Made by a program: the position numbers and the translations under genes
Notes under the pieces: model-generated
Seen by the model: only the letters and a program-made list of their open reading frames with translations
What the model was told of the DNA's origin: nothing
Databases searched by the model: none
Origin: Rummeliibacillus pycnus_A
Lineage (GTDB): Bacteria > Bacillota > Bacilli > Bacillales_A > Planococcaceae
DNA: 64,000 nt
Assembly (NCBI RefSeq): GCF_044359855.1
Contig: NZ_CP132291.1
Coordinates: forward strand, 558,001-622,000
Reading direction: 5' to 3'
Shown: positions 58,601-64,000 of the stretch, in pieces
Numbering within the stretch: the first letter of the stretch is position 1
How the letters are laid out: each line of letters begins with the position of its first letter

Positions 58601-59848
58601 TTATTCACGAATTTGTCCATTTCCTGATATATAATATTTACTAGACGTCAATGCAGGTAAGCCCATAGGACCTCTTGCATGTAGTTTTTGTGTACTAATT
58701 CCTATTTCTGCTCCATAGCCAAATTCAAATCCATCGGTAAAACGAGTGGAAGCATTATGATAAACCGCTGCTGCATCTACTCCTGTTTGGAAGCCACTTG
58801 CATTTTCTAGATTTTCAGTAATAATTGCTTCTGAATGTTTTGTTCCATATTGATGTATATGCTCAATCGCTTCGTCGATATTCTTAACAATTTTGGCACT
58901 TAACGTTAATGCTAAATATTCTGTTGCCCAATCTTCTTCTGTTGCTTTTTGGACATTTTGATCGGCTTCTTGAACGGTGTCATCTCCAAAAATTGTGATG
59001 CCCGCTTTAAGCAATGTTTCTACTAATTCTTTTCCATAAGCTGAATACCAATTTTCATGAATCAACAGACTCTCAGCAGCATTACAGACTGATGGACGCT
59101 GTGTTTTAGCATTTAGAACAATATCTTTTGTCATTTGTAAATTTGCCGTTTCATCAATGAAGATATGGCAATTCCCCGCCCCGGTTTCAAGCACAGGCAC
59201 CGTAGCTTTTGATACAACGTTATCAATTAAATTCTTGCCACCTCGAGGGATTAATACATCTAAGTATTCTTTTAAATGAAATAGTTCTTCAGCAACTTCG
59301 TGACTTGTATTTTCAATAAGTTGTACTGCATTAATAGGTAATGCTGATTTACTTAATGCTTTATGGATCGAATCGACTAGAGCTATATTTGAAAATTTTG
59401 CAGATGAACTACCGCGTAGAATAACAGCATTGCCAGTTTTCAGTGCAAGTGTTGCCGCATCGACTGTTACATTAGGTCGGGCTTCATAAATCATCCCTAT
59501 TACCCCAATCGGAACACGTCTTTTTTCGATATGTAGGCCATTTTCTTTTGTAATATTTTCAAGAACTTCCCCTACTGGATCTTGTAAGCTTACTACTAAT
59601 TCAATGGCTTCAGCAATTCCATTTATTCTGTCTTCTGTAAGTAAAATTCGGTCCAAAACTGATGGAGAAAGTCCTTTTTCTTTACCAGAGATAATATCTT
59701 TTTCATTCTCTCTTTGAATTGTTTCTTTATCCATTAGTAATTGCTTAGCAATCAACTGTAATGCTTCGTTTTTTTCTTTTGTTGACTTTTGATTCATCTC
59801 ATAGCTTGCTTTCTTAGCTAATTTACCTTTTTCTAAAACTTCCGTCAT
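58601..59848 (-). CDS. proA: Gamma-glutamyl phosphate reductase
   Basis: NADPH-dependent reduction of gamma-glutamyl phosphate to the semialdehyde, second step of proline synthesis. 415 residues. RRVPIGVIGMIYEARPNVTVD near 113, catalytic-region KTQRPSVCNAAESLL near 255 with the Cys, and HNASTRFTDGFEFGYGAEIG near 370. AAGGAGGAATTAGT precedes ATG. Starts 12 bases below the proB stop. Confidence 0.97.
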   Translation of the reverse strand: MTEVLEKGKLAKKASYEMNQKSTKEKNEALQLIAKQLLMDKETIQRENEKDIISGKEKGLSPSVLDRILLTEDRINGIAEAIELVVSLQDPVGEVLENITKENGLHIEKRRVPIGVIGMIYEARPNVTVDAATLALKTGNAVILRGSSSAKFSNIALVDSIHKALSKSALPINAVQLIENTSHEVAEELFHLKEYLDVLIPRGGKNLIDNVVSKATVPVLETGAGNCHIFIDETANLQMTKDIVLNAKTQRPSVCNAAESLLIHENWYSAYGKELVETLLKAGITIFGDDTVQEADQNVQKATEEDWATEYLALTLSAKIVKNIDEAIEHIHQYGTKHSEAIITENLENASGFQTGVDAAAVYHNASTRFTDGFEFGYGAEIGISTQKLHARGPMGLPALTSSKYYISGNGQIRE

Positions 59849-59860
59849 ACTAATTCCTCC

Positions 59861-60949
59861 TTATATTTGAACCCAACGATCACGATGAATCACTTCTATC
59901 GATTGCGTTTCAATTTCGCTTGTTCTTTTCCCCATTGATTGTTCCAACTGTTCTGAAGAATAAAGCACTTCTCCTCTACCTAAAAGGCCTTGTGTGCCAT
60001 AAACTTCAACAACATCTCCTGTAGAAAATTCGCCTTTTAAGCCAATAACACCTGCAGGTAAAAGACTTTTCCCGTGATTAATCAACGCAACTTCTGCACC
60101 TTTGTCAATCGTAATTCTACCTGCAACAGCTGAGAATATTGAAATCCATTGTTTTTGACTATTCAATATTGGTAACTCATCTTTTTCGATATAAGTTCCA
60201 TCCCCATCGCCATTTAAAATGGATAATAGCTTATCTTCCCCTGTACCTCGACCTATGAAAACTTTAACCCCTAAATCATAGGCAGTTTTGGCCGCAAGAA
60301 GCTTTGATTGCATGCCACCAGTACCTACTTTTGAGCCTTCTGCTGTTGCAAAACCAAGTAACTCATCTGTAATTTCAATTAATCGATTGAAACGTATTGC
60401 ATCTGGATTTTTTTTTGGATTCGCATTATAAAGACCATTAATATCCGTTAAGATAATAAGTTGATCTGCATGTACTAATCCACTTACTAATGCAGATAGC
60501 ATATCGTTATCACCAAAGGTTAATTCTTTAACTGAAACTGTGTCATTTTCATTGATAATTGGTAAAACTGAGCGTTCTAACAATTCAGACAGTGTTGCAT
60601 AGGCATTTTTGTAACGATCTTTTTTGGAAAAATCGGTTCTTGTCAATAAAATCTGTGCAGTCACAATGTCGTATTCACTTAACTGCTCTGTATAAGATTG
60701 CACAAGTAAGCTTTGACCTACTGCTGCAGCTGCTTGTTTTCCTTTTAAAGTTACGGGTCTTGAAGAATATCCAAGTTTACGGAATCCACAAGCTACTGCT
60801 CCCGAAGAAACGAGAACAACTTCATGTCCTACTTGTTTCAATTTAGCAATTGCTCGTATATGATCATGAAATTTTAGCTGATCAATCTCCCCTTTGGAAT
60901 TAGTTAGAGAGCTACTACCAATTTTCACAACAATTCGTTTCTTTTCCAT
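59861..60949 (-). CDS. proB: Glutamate 5-kinase
   Basis: First step of proline synthesis, the feedback-controlled phosphorylation of glutamate. 362 residues. Kinase domain KKRIVVKIGSSSLTNSKGE, LVSSGAVACGFRKL and TGGMQSKLLAAKTAYDLG; C-terminal PUA domain (about 275-355, AGRITIDKGAEVALINHGKSL). ATG 60949 is set by GGAGGAAAT six bases before; longer in-frame reading upstream runs into repeat sequence. Transcribed from a T-box promoter. Confidence 0.96.
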   Translation of the reverse strand: MEKKRIVVKIGSSSLTNSKGEIDQLKFHDHIRAIAKLKQVGHEVVLVSSGAVACGFRKLGYSSRPVTLKGKQAAAAVGQSLLVQSYTEQLSEYDIVTAQILLTRTDFSKKDRYKNAYATLSELLERSVLPIINENDTVSVKELTFGDNDMLSALVSGLVHADQLIILTDINGLYNANPKKNPDAIRFNRLIEITDELLGFATAEGSKVGTGGMQSKLLAAKTAYDLGVKVFIGRGTGEDKLLSILNGDGDGTYIEKDELPILNSQKQWISIFSAVAGRITIDKGAEVALINHGKSLLPAGVIGLKGEFSTGDVVEVYGTQGLLGRGEVLYSSEQLEQSMGKRTSEIETQSIEVIHRDRWVQI

Positions 60950-60984
60950 ATCATTTCCTCCAATAAAGTGAAACTTCAATCTGT

Positions 60985-61055
60985 GAGTTTTCCGGTGCCT
61001 GCCCTCCCTTTCCGCCGACTGACTGTCAGTTTTTCGGCAGGAGTGTCTGGGCATT
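60985..61055 (-). repeat. Repeat remnant between the proBA T-box and proB
   Basis: TTTTCCGGTGCCTGCCCTCC, CTTTCCGCCGACTGACTGTCAG and TTTTCGGCAGGAGTGTC resemble the GC-rich repeat core and can pair (CTTTCCGCCGA/TCGGCAGGAG). Located between leader and gene, as in proI. Confidence 0.5.
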
Positions 61056-61131
61056 CACCTATACTTTTCTATTGATTTTTGCTAAATTATATGAATACCC
61101 CAACAGTTAGTTAGAGCCCAAAAACACGATT

Positions 61132-61380
61132 AAAAAAACCCTTTTCATCCTTAAAATTAAGGACGAAAAGGGTTACTCTTCGTGGTACCACCTTAGTTGA
61201 ATACCAATTTTGATATTCCACTCATTCCTCATAACGCTTGAGACTGCGCCTAGTTTTGCTAGGAGCTATGAAGTAGGTTCAGCATGGTTCTGTTGCAATG
61301 CCTTTCAGCCGGTGAACATCGCTCTCTTTTACAGAAGTGACACACGTACTAATCTTCACTTACGCTTAATATTACATATA
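61132..61380 (-). promoter_or_regulatory. T-box leader of proBA, proline specifier CCU
   Basis: Minus strand: GAACCTACTTCATAGC in stem I with specifier CCT at 61277-61275, T-box core AAGGTGGTACCACG (61193-61180), terminator AACCCTTTTCGTCC TT..GGATGAAAAGGGTT with seven U (61172-61132). Same codon and loop sequence as the proI leader. Senses uncharged tRNA-Pro. Confidence 0.93.
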
Positions 61381-61409
61381 AGAATGCAACAGATTAAGCT
61401 AATTGTCAA
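61381..61409 (-). promoter_or_regulatory. Promoter of the proBA T-box
   Basis: TTGACA (61409-61404), 17-base spacer, CATTCT (61386-61381); the -35 is perfect and the -10 weak. Confidence 0.6.
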
Positions 61410-61427
61410 TATTTTATAAATGATTTC

Positions 61428-62444
61428 TTATAATGAGCGGTATTTTTTCAATGAGAATATATTTAACACGATAAATACCAATGCAAAACCTAATAATACC
61501 GATAAATCGATTCCGATATCACTAAAGCCATATCCTTTGTACATGACCCCAGTAATCGCATCTGATGCATAATATAGTGGCATGATTCGTCCGATATTAA
61601 CAAGCCAATCTGCCATACCATCCATCGGAAATAATCCGGTAAAGAATACTTGTGGGATGATTACTAAAGGAATAAATTGCACCATTTGAAACTCTGAAGT
61701 TGCAAAACTAGATAATAGAATCCCAAGTGACAATGCAACTAAAGCTAAACATAAATTAATCAAGAGTACATTCCAAATAGAGCCAACAAGTACAACATCT
61801 AATACATTTACTGCATAAAAAACGACGATTAAGGTTTGTATAATAGCAAAAATACCATACCCCATTAAATATCCTAAAACTACTTCATATCGTCTTATTG
61901 GAGTTGAAAGCAATCTTTCTAGAGTTCCTGTCGTACGTTCTTTTAATAACGCAATTCCTGCGATTAAAAAAACAAAGAAGAAAACGAAAAAGCTTACTAA
62001 AATTGGACTGATCACATCAAATAATACCGTATCTTTGCCACCATAAACATAATCGATAGAAATTGGAGTGGACTGCTGTGGTTGACCAGAAAGTGCTTGT
62101 TTTAGCTTTAATTGAAGTGCTTTTGCACGACTTGGTTGATCATTTTGTAATGTAAGTGAAAGCTTGCCATCTTCAACCTTCAACCAGCCATCCAGTTTAT
62201 CATCTATTGCCATTTTGTTTGTTAATTCATCATATGTTTTAACTTTTATATCAGACTTCTCAATTGTTTTCACGATTTTTTCATTTACATTCACAACACC
62301 TAATGTAGTATCCACTTCGTCTGAATTAAAAATAAAGTACATTAAACTTAACACAAGTAAAGGTGCCAAAAATAGCAATGCCATTGTTCGCTTATCACGA
62401 ATCATTTGTTGAATAATCCTAGTTACTAATGCTAAAAGTCTCAT
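61428..62444 (-). CDS. ABC-2 type exporter permease
   Basis: 338 residues. TM1 near 22-38 (MALLFLAPLLVLSLMYFIF), a large extracytoplasmic domain (about 40-150), then five helices (FFVFFFVFLIAGIALL, YLMGYGIFAIIQTLIVVFY, LINLCLALVALSLGILL, IPLVIIPQVFFTGL and LLGFALVFIVLNIF). LKERTTGTLERLLSTPI is the coupling segment. The start overlaps the ATPase gene stop by four bases. Exports drugs, lipids or peptides; substrate unknown. Confidence 0.87.
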   Translation of the reverse strand: MRLLALVTRIIQQMIRDKRTMALLFLAPLLVLSLMYFIFNSDEVDTTLGVVNVNEKIVKTIEKSDIKVKTYDELTNKMAIDDKLDGWLKVEDGKLSLTLQNDQPSRAKALQLKLKQALSGQPQQSTPISIDYVYGGKDTVLFDVISPILVSFFVFFFVFLIAGIALLKERTTGTLERLLSTPIRRYEVVLGYLMGYGIFAIIQTLIVVFYAVNVLDVVLVGSIWNVLLINLCLALVALSLGILLSSFATSEFQMVQFIPLVIIPQVFFTGLFPMDGMADWLVNIGRIMPLYYASDAITGVMYKGYGFSDIGIDLSVLLGFALVFIVLNIFSLKKYRSL

Positions 62445-63166
62445 GATAGATGCCCCCCTGCTTTTAGGAATACATCATCAAAATTATCTGCTTTAAATTG
62501 TGTTTTTAATTCTACCGGCATACCTTGTGCAATGATTTTACCCTCTCGCATTAAGGCCAACTCATCACATTTTTCGGCTTCGTCCATCACATGGGTTGTG
62601 ATGAATATTGTTTTTTGTTCTTCATCGCGAAGTCTTTCAAGTTCTTGCCAAATTATTTTCTTCAATGCAGGGTCAATCCCTACAGTTGGTTCGTCTAAAA
62701 TTAATATTTCTGGATTTTGTATAAGCGCAATAGCTAACGATAATCGACGTTTCATCCCGCCTGAGTAATCTAGAACTTTTCTTTTTAAATCATCTGTTAA
62801 TTGCACAACTTCTGCAGCATAAGCAATTTGTTGGTCTCTTTGTTTTTTAGGGAATCCAAATAATTTAGCAAAGAATTGGAGATTTTCATAACCAGTTAAA
62901 TCTGAATAAAGTGCATCAGATTGTGCCATATACCCTATTTTTTCTAAAAGTTCAAATTGAGGTACTGGTTTATCTAAAACGGTTACTCTACCACTATCTG
63001 GCTTTAACATCCCTACCATCACTTTAATTAATGTCGTTTTGCCACAACCAGAAGGTCCAATCATGCCAAAGATTTTCCCCTTTTGAACTGTTAAACTAAT
63101 ATCATTTAAAACTACATGTTTATGAAAATGCTTATTTACTTTGGTGATTTCTACTGAAACCGTCAT
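62441..63166 (-). CDS. ABC exporter ATPase
   Basis: 241 residues from ATG 63166 (AAAGGA upstream). Walker A MIGPSGCGKTTLIKVMVG, Q-loop YMAQSDALYSDLT, signature DYSGGMKRRLSLAIALI, Walker B ILILDEPTVGIDP, H-loop IFITTHVMDEAEKC. DRA/NatA-like group. Partner of the next permease gene. Confidence 0.92.
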   Translation of the reverse strand: MTVSVEITKVNKHFHKHVVLNDISLTVQKGKIFGMIGPSGCGKTTLIKVMVGMLKPDSGRVTVLDKPVPQFELLEKIGYMAQSDALYSDLTGYENLQFFAKLFGFPKKQRDQQIAYAAEVVQLTDDLKRKVLDYSGGMKRRLSLAIALIQNPEILILDEPTVGIDPALKKIIWQELERLRDEEQKTIFITTHVMDEAEKCDELALMREGKIIAQGMPVELKTQFKADNFDDVFLKAGGHLS

Positions 63167-63259
63167 CTTCATCATCCTTTCACTAAACACGGTGTTGACT
63201 ATATTTCGAGTGTACTTTATGACTTAGAAGAATACAATAAACAGTCTTATCAAAATTGT

Positions 63260-63335
63260 CTATCGTATTTCAATTACATTCAGAAAAGGCACTAAAAAAC
63301 GATTTTACCCCTTACTTTTATAGTACAAATGTTAG
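63260..63335 (+). repeat. Repeat remnant, AT-rich module, second subtype
   Basis: ATTTCAATTACATTCAG, GGCACTAAAAAACGATTTTA and TTTTATAGTACAAATG resemble 53058-53130. The rest of 63167-63731 has no gene. Confidence 0.5.
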
Positions 63336-63642
63336 CGACTTAAAAAAATCATCAGGATGGACAGTCAATTTCTTGAACTATCGTACAATAAGGATATTGA
63401 TATTTCTCGTAAATACAACATCCCTGTTACATTGCTAAGAGAATTTGAGCAGATGTTTGATTCTTTCAAGTTTTGCTCTTTTTCATATAGTGTATAACCC
63501 TCGAAATGTTCAGTAAATCATTTCATAAATGAATTATCACTATTGGAAACTTCAATCATTCTTACTGATTTCAAATATTTTTCTTTTAATTTCATTCATG
63601 TATTCTGTTCGTACTTTCAGTTCATGAACTTTCACGGAGAAG

Positions 63643-63683
63643 TTTAAGAGTTTCTTAAGAATTATCCTTACATTTCCTTAAGA
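63643..63683. promoter_or_regulatory. Tandem TTAAGA direct repeats upstream of the VanZ-like gene
   Basis: TTTAAGAG (63643), TCTTAAGA (63653), TCCTTACA (63665) and TCCTTAAGA (63675), with half-sites about 11 bases apart, as expected for an OmpR-type response regulator bound as dimers. Confidence 0.45.
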
Positions 63684-63731
63684 TATCTTGTATACACTTG
63701 AGATAAATCTAAGGAAATGAAAGGTCGATAA

Positions 63732-64000
63732 ATGATGAAAAAATTCTTAAATATTACTTACTGGGCTATACTATTTTTCTACATATTTTTATTAGTTGAT
63801 ACAGTTTTTATAAGTAGAGATAGCATTAGAAGTGTTAATTTAATACCATTTGAGTCAATTAGAAACTTTATTATGGTTGATAACGGGATTGGTGGTACAA
63901 GAATCATTGATATGAACATTTGGGGAAATATTTTAATGTTCATTCCAGCCGGCATCTATTTGATACTCCATAATGCCTCAAAATCTATCACTAAAAACCT
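63732..64000 (+). CDS. VanZ-like family protein, N-terminal part (cut by window edge)
   Basis: About 89 residues are visible from ATG 63732 (AAGG seven bases upstream; a second ATG follows). TM1 FLNITYWAILFFYIFLLVD, then SVNLIPFESIRNFIM near 36, IDMNIWGNILMFIPAGIYLIL near 62. NLIPF and GNILMFIPAG are VanZ-like motifs. Relatives include teicoplanin resistance VanZ and many of unknown role. Upstream direct repeats suggest a two-component control. Confidence 0.85.
   Translation, partial: MMKKFLNITYWAILFFYIFLLVDTVFISRDSIRSVNLIPFESIRNFIMVDNGIGGTRIIDMNIWGNILMFIPAGIYLILHNASKSITKN

Noticed and set aside
60950..61054. N-terminal extension of proB
   Set aside because: It reads through repeat remnant; the ribosome site and family length fit ATG 60949.
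1..64000. CRISPR array, prophage, transposase, tRNA or origin
   Set aside because: No evenly spaced direct repeats with unique spacers, no phage or transposase proteins, and no cloverleaf sequences were seen.

Overview
The window reads as chromosomal DNA of a low-GC, spore-forming Gram-positive bacterium, most likely of the Planococcaceae/Lysinibacillus-Solibacillus type within Bacillales. This rests on Bacillus-like gene content (ccdA-ccdB-ccdC-yneK set, yjlC-ndh, DUF1659/DUF2922/YvrJ, a YjcZ-type peptide, three T-boxes, a preQ1 riboswitch), frequent TTG and GTG starts behind strong Shine-Dalgarno sites, and many GC-rich intergenic repeats. It is inference; no rRNA is present. I see no prophage, CRISPR array, transposase gene, tRNA or replication origin.

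Layout. 1-4000: branched-chain amino acid genes on the minus strand (ilvE, ilvD, an internal T-box, the 5' part of ilvB), then repeats. 4100-13600: a sugar-lactone oxidase plus PLP protein pair, nicotinamidase, a DHA2 drug exporter, mscL, an SCO1-like lipoprotein, a small-ORF operon and the ccd cluster. 13700-23800: a heterodimeric ABC exporter with a possible leader peptide, a frameshifted HEAT-like gene, an ArsR regulator with a SRPBCC-PDZ protein and a perfect operator, and assorted small genes. 24000-31000: argGH, an SDR/metallo-hydrolase pair, a proline T-box with proI, and a small LPXTG protein. 31500-45400: sbcDC, a sodium symporter, a carboxylesterase, a crotonase, a P-loop protein, two chemoreceptors and two unknown membrane-linked genes. 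45800-57700: queCDE under a preQ1 riboswitch, an aldehyde dehydrogenase and a second acetolactate synthase-like enzyme, an FMN glutamate-synthase-like protein, a methyltransferase and yjlC-ndh. 58000-64000: a CoxG-like protein, proBA under a second proline T-box, an ABC-2 exporter and the start of a VanZ-like gene.

How the parts work together. Amino acid supply dominates: Ile/Val (ilv), Arg (argGH with an ARG box overlapping the transcription start) and Pro (proBA and proI, each behind a T-box with a CCU specifier, so all three enzymes of proline synthesis should respond to uncharged tRNA-Pro). QueC, QueD and QueE make preQ0 for queuosine under preQ1 feedback. CcdA and the SCO1-like protein fit cytochrome c and oxidase assembly.

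The least explained structure is between genes: hairpin-forming GC-rich elements whose arms change in a compensating way, and AT-rich elements bounded by an inverted repeat close to GAATCAATTTCATAAATG, seen in long (about 435 bp) and internally deleted (154 and 112 bp) forms. Some lie between regulatory leaders and their genes, most notably between the proline T-box and proI.
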